Shown: positions 50,098 to 56,074 of the stretch, piece by piece | Position numbering within the stretch: position 1 is the stretch's first letter | How the letters are laid out: every line of letters begins with the position of its first letter | Virus record (IMG/VR): IMGVR_UViG_3300033182_000980 | Span: 124,001 to 188,000 of that record | Length of the DNA: 64,000 nt | Source of the DNA: a virus | Strand: one strand, 5' to 3' | Notes under the pieces: generated by a model | What the model saw: the letters and a program-made list of their open reading frames with translations, nothing else | The model's database searches: none | Told to the model about the DNA's origin: nothing | Program-made: the position numbers and the translations under genes

Positions 50098-50171
50098 GCA
50101 CCAGTAGCTCAGTTGGATAGAGCAGTGGCCTTCTAAGCCATTGGTCGTAGGTTCGAGTCCTACCTGGTGCG
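50098..50171 (+). tRNA. tRNA-Arg (TCT)
   Basis: 74 bases. Acceptor GCACCAG/CTGGTGC, anticodon loop CTTCTAA in a GTGGC/GCCAT stem giving TCT, T-arm GTAGGTTCGAGTCCTAC. Reads AGA and AGG. The upstream helix of the long RNA ends five bases before it. Confidence 0.92.
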
Positions 50172-50173
50172 TT

Positions 50174-50272
50174 TGCTTGATTGGTATTCAACCTCTTATT
50201 GGAGAGTCATCTCTAATAGGGTTGGTGCTTCTTTAAGAGGTTCAAACTCTGGTTCGATTCCAGATCAAGCAA
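50174..50272 (+). tRNA. tRNA-like element with no D arm and an enlarged anticodon-side arm
   Basis: Acceptor TGCTTGA (50174-50180) pairs with TCAAGCA (50265-50271), and the T-arm TCTGG-TTCGATT-CCAGA (50248-50264) is contiguous with it, with a normal five-base variable region. But only nine bases separate the acceptor from a 9-bp helix AACCTCTTA/TAAGAGGTT (50190-50198 with 50234-50242), whose 35-base loop holds another hairpin. No D arm and no usable anticodon loop. Not an ordinary tRNA; layout recalls a minimal tmRNA-like domain. Confidence 0.5.
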
Positions 50273-50595
50273 CCACTCCCTGTTCCTAATAGGAACTCTT
50301 CAAACGGACGCATAGAGGGAATGGGGAAACAGACAAGCGTTTGCCGAAAGGGTCTTGTCTGGGGGATGCTTACGCTTCTGATTGCCACCGTAGATGAAGA
50401 TGTAGCTCTTGGGGAACTATGGTTTCGCAACATAACCTAACCAAGAGGGGAGTATTCCAAAAATGTTTAAAGGTGAAGCGAGGGCATTACACCAATGCGA
50501 ATACGGTATCGGGGAAGTCTGCTCATTCCTCTCGTTCACATCTCATCTATCTTTGGTAGAAGGGGTGTGAGCCAATCTTATGTCAAAAAGGAATG
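50273..50595 (+). ncRNA. Structured non-coding segment between tRNA-like element and membrane gene
   Basis: No credible gene. Helices: CCACTCCCT (50273-50281) with AGGGAATGG (50316-50324, one mismatch), GTTCCT-AAT-AGGAAC (50282-50296), CAGACAAG (50330-50337) with CTTGTCTG (50354-50361), and CACATCTC (50537-50544) with GGGGTGTG (50572-50579). May be an extension of the structured RNA to the left or a separate RNA. Confidence 0.4.
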
Positions 50596-50599
50596 TGTC

Positions 50600-50872
50600 A
50601 TGTCTAAGAGAGTAGAAGATCTAAGAATTCTTGTGAACAAGAAAATGAAGCTCGATAAATACTTGAGTATCTGTGAGGGGCTTCATTATGTTTGTTTTTT
50701 CATGCTCATCTTCTATGTAGTCACATTCAAGAATGGAGACACACCTTATTTGATTTCTTGGGCGTTTCTTGCACTTATTGGTTGGGTAGCTACAACGATA
50801 CTTGAGAAGAAGATAGTCCAAGTGAAACTAGAAATGACATCAGAGTTGTTTGAAAGTAAATCGCAAGAGTAG
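50600..50872 (+). CDS. Two-helix membrane protein within the tRNA array
   Basis: 90 residues from the ATG at 50600, which has AAAAAGGAATG at good spacing; the frame continues upstream without a site. A basic helix (SKRVEDLRILVNKKMKLDKY) precedes two membrane helices (GLHYVCFFMLIFYVVTF and YLISWAFLALIGWVATTIL) and a charged tail. Its stop codon lies inside the tRNA-Gly gene, an unusual overlap of coding and tRNA sequence. Function unknown. Confidence 0.65.
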   Translation: MSKRVEDLRILVNKKMKLDKYLSICEGLHYVCFFMLIFYVVTFKNGDTPYLISWAFLALIGWVATTILEKKIVQVKLEMTSELFESKSQE

Positions 50873-50935
50873 CTCAGTCGGTAGAGCGTCAGCCTTCCAA
50901 GCTGAATGTCGCGGGTTCGAGACCCGTCTCTTGCT
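50863..50935 (+). tRNA. tRNA-Gly (TCC)
   Basis: 73 bases. Acceptor GCAAGAG/CTCTTGC, anticodon loop CTTCCAA in a TCAGC/GCTGA stem, T-arm CGGGTTCGAGACCCG. Its first ten bases contain the end and stop codon of the membrane protein gene at 50600. Confidence 0.92.
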
Positions 50936-51005
50936 TTGACCCCAAGTTCATTTCCTTTTTCGATTTGAGCGTTGACCTTTGGGTTATGGTCTTGGGGTTT
51001 CTTTT

Positions 51006-51079
51006 GCTCACTTAGCTCAGTTGGTTAGAGCAACGGACTGTTAATCCGTGGGTCCAAGGTTCAAATCCTTGAGTGAGCG
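51006..51079 (+). tRNA. tRNA-Asn (GTT)
   Basis: 74 bases. Acceptor GCTCACT/AGTGAGC, anticodon loop CTGTTAA in an ACGGA/TCCGT stem, T-arm CAAGGTTCAAATCCTTG. About 70 bases further on, GATCCCT and AGGGATC form a 7-bp closing pair without a T-arm, not assigned. Confidence 0.92.
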
Positions 51080-51187
51080 TACCTCCTTTGGTTGGTGGTT
51101 AAGAGCAACCATGATCCCTCATGTAAATGGGTTGTGCAAAGATAGCTTCTAGGTTGTTGGTCGCTTCTTTGTTTAGGGATCGCTTAT

Positions 51188-51259
51188 GTACCTGTAGCTC
51201 AACGAACAGAGCCTCATCGTTGTAGATGAGAGGTCTAGGTGTAAGTCCTAGTGGGTACA
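51188..51259 (+). tRNA. Divergent tRNA, possibly Thr (TGT), with six-base anticodon loop and altered T-loop
   Basis: 72 bases. Acceptor GTACCTG/TGGGTAC and D-arm (TAGCTCAACGAACAGAGC) are good. The anticodon stem TCATC/GATGA closes a loop of only six bases (GTTGTA). The T-stem CTAGG/CCTAG is intact but its loop is TGTAAGT instead of the universal TTCRA form. If the loop is read from its T33 the anticodon is TGT. Function doubtful; possibly a modified or decaying tRNA. Confidence 0.55.
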
Positions 51260-51265
51260 AGTTGG

Positions 51266-51655
51266 AGTTAAGTAAGTGTCTGCTGTCGGGGGTTCGTTAA
51301 CATTTCCCTTCCGACAGAAGTCTCCCCATTACTAAGCTAGTCGAAACCCACCACATGGGGTGGCGTAAATGACATATTACTTAACTTGAGTAGTGATACT
51401 CTACATATACCAGCAAATGGTATATGTAGAATCCTACCCTTACAGGAGAAATCCTGTAAGCAGTTATACTAATGAAAATGTTAGCATTGGGCTTTACGCT
51501 GATGGTGGTATGCACTTGGAGGGTCTAAGCCTACCCTACCCTGAGACTCATTCAACCCTTATTCGTTTAAGGGGAGTGTACTCATAGTAGAAATGACTAG
51601 AACTGGTCTAGGATTTCCCTAGACCTTACTACTATGGGTAGATTAGGTCTACCCG
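51266..51655 (+). ncRNA. Second long structured non-coding segment (ROOL/GOLLD-like candidate)
   Basis: AGTTAAGTAA (51266-51275) pairs with TTACTTAACT (51377-51386), enclosing CTGTCGG/CCGACAG. A 12-bp perfect hairpin (51401-51429), a 9-bp hairpin with a GAAA tetraloop (51439-51460), and a two-level helix (CATAGTAG 51583 with CTACTATG 51629; GGTCTAGG 51605 with CCTAGACC 51618) follow, then GGTAGA/TCTACC just before tRNA-Tyr. A frame at 51393 crosses these hairpins without a ribosome site and is ignored. Confidence 0.55.
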
Positions 51656-51659
51656 CTTT

Positions 51660-51742
51660 GGACAGGTGGCCGAGTGGTTAAAGGCATCAGACTGTAAATC
51701 TGACCTCGTGAGAGTACGCAGGTTCAAATCCTGCCCTGTCCA
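51660..51742 (+). tRNA. tRNA-Tyr (GTA)
   Basis: 83 bases with a long variable arm. Acceptor GGACAGG/CCTGTCC, anticodon loop CTGTAAA in a TCAGA/TCTGA stem, T-arm GCAGGTTCAAATCCTGC. Confidence 0.92.
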
Positions 51743-51762
51743 CTATCAAGGAGTTTCAACAC

Positions 51763-52023
51763 ATGAGTACAAAAGCTACCATCGCACATGGTGATGATTT
51801 CCATGTCTACCAGGAGATGTTTGAGGGTGATGCAGTCTACCTCCAAATAGATAAGCATGGTGGGTTCGTTCAGATCATTGGCGATAGAGTCACTATAAGC
51901 CTACCTCCAGAGCTTTTAGACAAGATCGCAAGGGGTTGGCTAGAGAACCGAGAAAAGTTCGATACAGAGCCAAATACAGAGCTTAATCTTGAGGGGTTGA
52001 AGAAGCTACGATCAGAGTCGTAA
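51763..52023 (+). CDS. Hypothetical protein
   Basis: 86 residues with a CAAGGAGTTTC ribosome site. Beta N-terminal half (DDFHVYQEMFEGDAVYLQID), then a helix-rich end (LPPELLDKIARGWLENREKF). Small proteins with this ending are frequent in phages; role unknown. Last base of its stop region overlaps the next promoter motif. Confidence 0.65.
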   Translation: MSTKATIAHGDDFHVYQEMFEGDAVYLQIDKHGGFVQIIGDRVTISLPPELLDKIARGWLENREKFDTEPNTELNLEGLKKLRSES

Positions 52024-52037
52024 CCCCTTATTTATAG
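52020..52037 (+). promoter_or_regulatory. GTAACCCCTTATCTATAG-type promoter motif
   Basis: GTAACCCCTTATTTATAG, overlapping the preceding stop codon, 31 bases before the ATG at 52069. Confidence 0.5.
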
Positions 52038-52068
52038 CCTAGTGTATCAACAACCACTAGGAGCAAGA

Positions 52069-52152
52069 ATGAGCTTTGTAATCATGTCCGTCATCTTCGC
52101 TATGGTGTTCGCACCAGCGTTTGATTTACACCTCTACTTGAACAAGGTGTAA
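52069..52152 (+). CDS. 27-residue membrane peptide
   Basis: ATG with TAGGAGCAAGA ahead. One hydrophobic helix (MSFVIMSVIFAMVFAPAFDL) with a short tail. It lies exactly between two promoter motifs, which supports a real transcript. Confidence 0.45.
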   Translation: MSFVIMSVIFAMVFAPAFDLHLYLNKV

Positions 52153-52166
52153 CCCCTTATCTATAT
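52149..52166 (+). promoter_or_regulatory. GTAACCCCTTATCTATAG-type promoter motif
   Basis: GTAACCCCTTATCTATAT, 22 bases before the ATG at 52189. Confidence 0.5.
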
Positions 52167-52188
52167 CACTTCGTAAAGGAGAACAAAA

Positions 52189-52541
52189 ATGCCATACGAC
52201 TTAAACTACAACCACTTCAACTATGTCCGGTCTTTTGAGCGTGAGATCAAGTCTCACCTTGAGAACCCCGACCTCCCCTTCCTTGCTCGGCAGTTTGCCA
52301 TGATGGGCTGTGGGAGAAACTACCTCGATGGGACTCTCGTCTGGCCCCATGAGAGCCTTGATCGGTCCATCATCTCCTCAAAGAGTATAAGCTCTTAGAC
52401 ACGCTTCGAGGCTTCTTCGAGTATGACTGTCGGTTGTCCGAGGAGAGCGATCTCAAGGTGCTTAGTAAGGGGGCTGATGAGGACATCGTGGCTTTCCTTG
52501 TGGAGAACCCCGATCCACGCTACTTCACACTCCCCGACTAA
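52189..52541 (+). pseudogene. Hypothetical gene interrupted by a frameshift
   Basis: From the ATG at 52189 (AAAGGAGAAC site) 69 residues are read before a TAG at 52396. The reading frame one base back, open from 52362, continues as HHLLKEYKLLDTLRGFFEYD and on to FLVENPDPRYFTLPD, stop at 52541, with no start codon of its own. The two parts together look like one protein of about 117 residues. A single-base deletion, a sequencing error or, less likely, programmed shifting explains it. No typical slippery heptamer is seen. Confidence 0.55.
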
Positions 52542-52565
52542 AAAAACTTGCAAGGTAGCCTTTAG

Positions 52566-52574
52566 ATCATATAA
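52566..52574 (+). promoter_or_regulatory. ATCATATAA promoter-like motif before tRNA-Glu
   Basis: ATCATATAA with TTGCAA 17-18 bases ahead of its TATAAA part, 23 bases before the tRNA-Glu gene. Confidence 0.4.
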
Positions 52575-52597
52575 AAGACTCACCCCACCACACTTAC

Positions 52598-52669
52598 GGT
52601 CCATTCGTCTAGTGGTAAGGACTCCGGCCTTTCACGCCGGCAACACGGGTTCAAATCCCGTATGGATCA
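52598..52669 (+). tRNA. tRNA-Glu (TTC)
   Basis: 72 bases. Acceptor GGTCCAT/ATGGATC, anticodon loop CTTTCAC in a CCGGC/GCCGG stem, T-arm ACGGGTTCAAATCCCGT. Confidence 0.92.
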
Positions 52670-52756
52670 TTAGGTGGGTTAAGCCAAGCAGATAGGGTAG
52701 TTTGAATACCTATACTGACTGGCCCCTAATGCGTTTAACCCTTATGTGAGTCCATT

Positions 52757-52972
52757 ATGAAAAAAGTTAAGTTCACCAAGAAAGACGGCAAGAAATCGTA
52801 CATTGAGGTCGATCAGTCTTTGCTCAAGAATAAGATCATTTCCCTGTATGCTGATAACAAGCCCTATTCATTGCAGAGCTTTCTAAGCAATCCCATGTCC
52901 TTTTCAGTAGAGCGTGTTAACTATCAGAGGTTCAACTATTCGGACGGGAGTTTTGAATACAAGGAGATGTGA
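52757..52972 (+). CDS. Hypothetical protein
   Basis: 71 residues, basic (KKVKFTKKDGKKSYIEVDQS), unrecognised. First of four short genes overlapping end to start (52757, 52972, 53187, 53321), so a translationally coupled operon. Confidence 0.6.
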   Translation: MKKVKFTKKDGKKSYIEVDQSLLKNKIISLYADNKPYSLQSFLSNPMSFSVERVNYQRFNYSDGSFEYKEM

Positions 52973-53190
52973 TGTTTAAAGACAAGTGGGTTGAAAAGAG
53001 GGATAAAGCTCGTGCGTATAAGGTCTTGTCTTTGAACCACCTCACCGACAAGGTGGCAGACCCTGTAGATAAAGCTAAACTTAAAGAGCTGATCTCAGTT
53101 TATTTAGATGCCCATGACTTTACGACTAGGGTAGGTTTAGAGATCGCTAAGTATGAAGATAAATACTCTGTTAAAAAGGAGAAAGAATGA
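52972..53190 (+). CDS. Hypothetical helical protein
   Basis: 72 residues from the ATG at 52972 (AAGGAGATGTG ahead). Highly charged helices (DKWVEKRDKARAYKVLSLNH). Overlaps the preceding stop by one base and the next start by four. Unrecognised. Confidence 0.6.
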   Translation: MFKDKWVEKRDKARAYKVLSLNHLTDKVADPVDKAKLKELISVYLDAHDFTTRVGLEIAKYEDKYSVKKEKE

Positions 53191-53324
53191 TGTTTGGAGA
53201 CAGAACGATTTACTGTCCTCGATGTAAGCGAGAGACTTGGGACGGAGCTTCTTGTCCAGCGACCAACAGGACTAAAAAGTGTCAAGACTCCGAGGTTGAA
53301 AAGACTCGGAAGCCTAAGACATGA
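53187..53324 (+). CDS. 45-residue zinc-ribbon protein
   Basis: ATGA overlap with the preceding stop and AAGGAGAAAG ahead. TIYCPRCKRETWDGASCPAT shows a CxxC plus later Cys pattern, a small zinc knuckle, followed by a Lys-rich tail. Ends in an ATGA overlap with the next gene. Confidence 0.6.
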   Translation: MMFGDRTIYCPRCKRETWDGASCPATNRTKKCQDSEVEKTRKPKT

Positions 53325-53554
53325 AGTGGTGGTACTTTCAGAGGGTGGGCGAGAAACTGAAACTTGCACCTTTAGATTTCTTTACATATCGCCCCTCTGA
53401 TGCTACCCCTTCGGATAACCCTATGACCCCTTGGTATGACCTCTACAATCACATTGATGAGGTTCATGTTCATGTGCAAGCAGAAACCTACGAAATCGCC
53501 TTAGCTTTAGCCTACCTCATGGTTAAGGAAAAAGAGGCTTCAATCGAGGTATAA
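53321..53554 (+). CDS. Hypothetical protein
   Basis: 77 residues, beginning MKWWYFQRVGEKLKLAPLDF. Start coupled to the zinc-ribbon gene by an ATGA overlap. The central part has DLYNHIDEVHVHVQAETYEI, alpha/beta. No family recognised. Confidence 0.6.
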   Translation: MKWWYFQRVGEKLKLAPLDFFTYRPSDATPSDNPMTPWYDLYNHIDEVHVHVQAETYEIALALAYLMVKEKEASIEV

Positions 53555-53564
53555 AGAGACTCCC

Positions 53565-53574
53565 AATCATATAA
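53565..53574 (+). promoter_or_regulatory. AATCATATAA promoter-like motif before tRNA-Lys
   Basis: Decamer 11 bases before the tRNA-Lys gene, a spacing fitting a -10 box with start near the tRNA. Confidence 0.45.
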
Positions 53575-53585
53575 GAGTGGCATGA

Positions 53586-53658
53586 GGGCTGTTAGCTCAA
53601 TCGGTAGAGCACCGGACTTTTAATCCGTTGGTTCTGGGTTCGAGTCCCAGACGGCCCA
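53586..53658 (+). tRNA. tRNA-Lys (TTT)
   Basis: 73 bases. Acceptor GGGCTGT/ACGGCCC, anticodon loop CTTTTAA in a CGGA/TCCG-based stem, T-arm CTGGGTTCGAGTCCCAG. Confidence 0.92.
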
Positions 53659-53686
53659 TTATTTAAACACTCTTGTATGATTGGAG

Positions 53687-54013
53687 ATGTCAGTGATCTA
53701 TGACAAGACTAAACTAGATGGGCATTGGTATTGCTCTACCCAGTTTCAAAAGGTGGGGGAGTTTGTGTTCTCCCTCCTCCATAATGACTTTGACCCCGAA
53801 GAAGCAGGTCGGGTGATCTATTGGGCGATTTGTAATCTTGCCGATACTGGATATGTGCGAAAGGGTATGTTGACCACCCTTGATGGGATGCTCGCAGACG
53901 AGGGCATATCTGTTGAAGATAAAAGGTATGCTCGGCTCGTAAGGGGGTATGTGGACAACTATGACTTTGGTTTGGAGCGTACCCCTAAGAACTGGCATAG
54001 GAGTACAAAATGA
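53687..54013 (+). CDS. Hypothetical protein
   Basis: 108 residues from the ATG at 53687; a TTG two codons upstream is an alternative since the spacing from TTGGAG to the ATG is very short. Helical, with GEFVFSLLHNDFDPEEAGRV and VIYWAICNLADTGYVRKGML. The last feature resembles the gene at 55570 (IGAIMWWVCENNLFLKRDI), suggesting distant paralogy. Overlaps the next start by four bases. Confidence 0.6.
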   Translation: MSVIYDKTKLDGHWYCSTQFQKVGEFVFSLLHNDFDPEEAGRVIYWAICNLADTGYVRKGMLTTLDGMLADEGISVEDKRYARLVRGYVDNYDFGLERTPKNWHRSTK

Positions 54014-54585
54014 GTGATAAATCTGATCTTAAAATGCTGGTCAAGGTGGTGAACACCTTACAAGAGGAATCCGACAATCGTTTCATCAAGGGCATGATTA
54101 CTCGGATACAGGGATTGATTGAGACAATGGAGCAAGACCTTAACCTCAAGGTTGAGACTACAGACACCTATGCTCGTAAGGAATACTTTAAGGACTATGT
54201 GGTCAACAGATATAGCCCTATCATCAACCAAGAGGTTTATGCCTATGAGTTTGTGCGTGGGAAGATCCGAAAGAAGTTTCCAATCGTATTGAAAGAAATC
54301 ACTAAGGAGATCATTAGGGTGAGTCGTGATGGCTACCTTGCTTCCGAGCTACCTCAACACAGCTCTTATTGGAGGGATTGTCATTGTGTAGCTGGAGAAG
54401 ATCCTTATGAGAACCTTGATAACTGTCGTGCTCATTATTGGCGTGAATATCGTACAGATAAAGACCCAGTAGAGTGGTGGAGTAAAGAGCCATTCTTAGG
54501 TCGTAAGGTTCGAGTATGGAAGAAAGATTTAGCTCTGCCAGAGCCTTCATTAAGTGAAAAAATGCAGTCAGTTAAGAAGGCATAA
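54010..54585 (+). CDS. Hypothetical protein
   Basis: 191 residues, coupled to the preceding gene by an ATGA overlap. N-terminal helix pair (DLKMLVKVVNTLQEESDNRF), central basic part (YEFVRGKIRKKFPIVLKEIT) and a Cys/His/Trp-rich section (SSYWRDCHCVAGEDPYENLD, CRAHYWREY). A metal site is possible. No family recognised. Confidence 0.6.
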   Translation: MSDKSDLKMLVKVVNTLQEESDNRFIKGMITRIQGLIETMEQDLNLKVETTDTYARKEYFKDYVVNRYSPIINQEVYAYEFVRGKIRKKFPIVLKEITKEIIRVSRDGYLASELPQHSSYWRDCHCVAGEDPYENLDNCRAHYWREYRTDKDPVEWWSKEPFLGRKVRVWKKDLALPEPSLSEKMQSVKKA

Positions 54586-54593
54586 TCATATAA
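54584..54593 (+). promoter_or_regulatory. AATCATATAA promoter-like motif
   Basis: Decamer overlapping the preceding stop, 39 bases before the ATG at 54633. Confidence 0.4.
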
Positions 54594-54632
54594 TAGATAT
54601 GTGTTCTTAACGAGTGTCATAAGGAGTTGAAT

Positions 54633-54794
54633 ATGACCCTACAACTATTTGTAACCTTCGCTATCTGCTTCATGTCTGGTGGCATACACTTTTCAAACTA
54701 CAAGCTGTCGAGATCAACTTGGACCTGGTATGTGATTGCAGTCCTGTTCTCAATCCCAGCTTTTACTAAAGTCATCACAATGGCTCAAGGATAA
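54633..54794 (+). CDS. 53-residue two-helix membrane protein
   Basis: ATG after ATAAGGAGTTGAAT. Two membrane helices (LQLFVTFAICFMSGGIHF and WTWYVIAVLFSIPAFTKVI) joined by a basic loop. Five bases before the next gene. Unrecognised. Confidence 0.65.
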   Translation: MTLQLFVTFAICFMSGGIHFSNYKLSRSTWTWYVIAVLFSIPAFTKVITMAQG

Positions 54795-54799
54795 GAATA

Positions 54800-55105
54800 A
54801 TGAGCGAGAAAAAAGTCTATACGATAAGAAGAAAATATGGTTGGGATGTCTATTCTTACTATGAGGGTTGGAAAGAGATTGAGCTAACCGAGGAGCAAAT
54901 CGCAGAGGTTCGTGCTAACCCAGACTTGCTTGATGATGATGAATGGTTAAATAAAGCCTTTGATTGGGTGGATATGGATGAGGAGGAGCTGGTCACAGAC
55001 TCTTGGTGTAAGGGTAGTGTTGACCAAATGCCCCTAGAGACTGAGTTTGATTTCTACATTGAGGATCTTACAGGAGAAGAGGATGAGTCGGAAGATCAAG
55101 GTTAA
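54800..55105 (+). CDS. Acidic protein, tandem paralogue 1
   Basis: 101 residues. Begins KKVYTIRRKYGWDVYSYYEG then WKEIELTEEQ, later ELVTDSWCKGSVDQMPLETE and an acidic tail. The next gene is a clear paralogue (KYEWTIWAHYEGYKEIDVDE, SDEWCKG). AAAATAATG start with weak site, coupled to the upstream gene. Confidence 0.6.
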   Translation: MSEKKVYTIRRKYGWDVYSYYEGWKEIELTEEQIAEVRANPDLLDDDEWLNKAFDWVDMDEEELVTDSWCKGSVDQMPLETEFDFYIEDLTGEEDESEDQG

Positions 55106-55398
55106 ATACGAGTGGACAATCTGGGCTCACTACGAAGGGTATAAAGAGATTGATGTTGATGAACACCCAGAGCTTTTAGAGAAGATCAAAGACAACTTTG
55201 AATCTGTCGAGGACTTACAAACTGACATGAATACATGGGACTATGTATGTGAGGATATTTGTGAGATCGAAGGTGAACATCTTGTATCTGATGAGTGGTG
55301 TAAGGGTGGGGGTTAATCAGATGCCATTCAAGATTGAACTGACAAACATTGAGTTTGATGAACTGTTGCATCCAGAGGAGGATGAAGAAGATGAGTAA
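55083..55398 (+). pseudogene. Acidic protein, tandem paralogue 2, with a frameshift in a G run
   Basis: From the ATG at 55083 the frame reads 77 residues to a TAA at 55314-55316. Right before the stop is a run of five G (55308-55312). With one G fewer the frame would continue WCKGGVNQMPFKIELTNIEF and end at 55398, aligning with WCKGSVDQMPLETEFDFYIE of paralogue 1. The tail could also be made as a separate 25-residue frame from the ATG at 55321. Indel in a homopolymer, true or from sequencing. Confidence 0.55.
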
Positions 55399-55573
55399 TG
55401 AAGTAAACCTATACGCTATCTTGTCGGATAAGGGAGAGGTGATTAAGACCTCACATGGATTGTACTACTTTACGAGGTCAAAGGCTCGTGAAGCTCGGAA
55501 AGAGGTTGAGGGTAAGGCTCGCATTGTGAAGCGTTCTTATAATGCCAACAGCACATGGGTGACAGCAAAATGA
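55391..55573 (+). CDS. Hypothetical basic protein
   Basis: 60 residues from the ATG at 55391, preceded by GAGGAGGATG at suitable spacing. Sequence SNEVNLYAILSDKGEVIKTS and YYFTRSKAREARKEVEGKAR suggests a small alpha/beta domain seen in short phage proteins. ATGA overlap to the next gene. Confidence 0.6.
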   Translation: MSNEVNLYAILSDKGEVIKTSHGLYYFTRSKAREARKEVEGKARIVKRSYNANSTWVTAK

Positions 55574-55797
55574 GAGCACTTGAGCGACAACATCTAGGTC
55601 AGCTTTTCATTTACTGCATCAACAATGATGTACCTAAAGAAGAAATCGGTGCAATCATGTGGTGGGTGTGTGAGAACAACTTGTTCTTAAAGAGAGACAT
55701 TCAGAGCAAGCTCTCCAAAGAGCCTTTGAAAGACCACCCTTATGCCTTGATTGTGCGTGAAGCAGAAGATTGCAACGCATTTGGTATAAGAGGGTAG
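55570..55797 (+). CDS. Hypothetical protein
   Basis: 75 residues from the ATG at 55570 (ATGA overlap with the preceding stop). Helical, HLGQLFIYCINNDVPKEEIG and IMWWVCENNLFLKRDI, resembling part of the protein at 53687. Unrecognised. Confidence 0.6.
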   Translation: MRALERQHLGQLFIYCINNDVPKEEIGAIMWWVCENNLFLKRDIQSKLSKEPLKDHPYALIVREAEDCNAFGIRG

Positions 55798-55840
55798 TAG
55801 ACAAGCCACATTGTCTTGTATAGTGTGGCATTCAAGCGAT

Positions 55841-55922
55841 GCCTAGATGGTGGAATCGGTATACACAGGAGACTTAAAATCTCCCGACTTCGGTCTTGTG
55901 GGTTCGAGTCCCACTCTAGGTA
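55841..55922 (+). tRNA. tRNA-Leu (TAA)
   Basis: 82 bases with a long variable arm. Acceptor GCCTAGA/TCTAGGT, anticodon loop CTTAAAA in a GGAGA/TCTCC stem, T-arm GTGGGTTCGAGTCCCAC. Confidence 0.92.
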
Positions 55923-55927
55923 TTTAA

Positions 55928-56000
55928 GGGCCTGTAGCTCAGTGGTCAGAGCGACCGTCTCATAAACGGTTGGTCATGGGTTCAATCCCCATCGGGCCCA
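55928..56000 (+). tRNA. tRNA with CAT anticodon (Met, or Ile2)
   Basis: 73 bases. Acceptor GGGCCTG/CGGGCCC, anticodon loop CTCATAA in an ACCGT/ACGGT stem, T-arm ATGGGTTCAATCCCCAT. A CAT anticodon may be Met or, if the host's TilS modifies it, Ile for ATA codons; sequence alone does not decide. Confidence 0.9.
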
Positions 56001-56024
56001 CTATTTATCTACTCGCTAAATGCT

Positions 56025-56034
56025 AATCATATAA
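56025..56034 (+). promoter_or_regulatory. AATCATATAA promoter-like motif
   Basis: Decamer 40 bases before the ATG at 56075. Confidence 0.4.
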
Positions 56035-56074
56035 AGGTGGGTGTAAAAAAAACTACAAGATGAAAGGTGATTGT

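Noticed and set aside
50195-50237. Self-splicing or archaeal-type intron in a tRNA
   Set aside because: The missing D arm and the short insert do not fit a group I intron or a normal tRNA once removed; no group I core motifs were seen.
51081-51187. tRNA closed by GATCCCT/AGGGATC
   Set aside because: Seven pairs match, but there is no T-loop and no D-arm; treated as spacer or part of surrounding RNA structure.
51393-51587. 64-residue frame
   Set aside because: Crosses two perfect hairpins of the structured RNA, has no ribosome site and no protein-like composition.
52355-52398. Programmed -1 frameshift site
   Set aside because: No X-XXY-YYZ slippery heptamer in the overlap zone and no obvious stimulatory hairpin right after it, so an indel is preferred.
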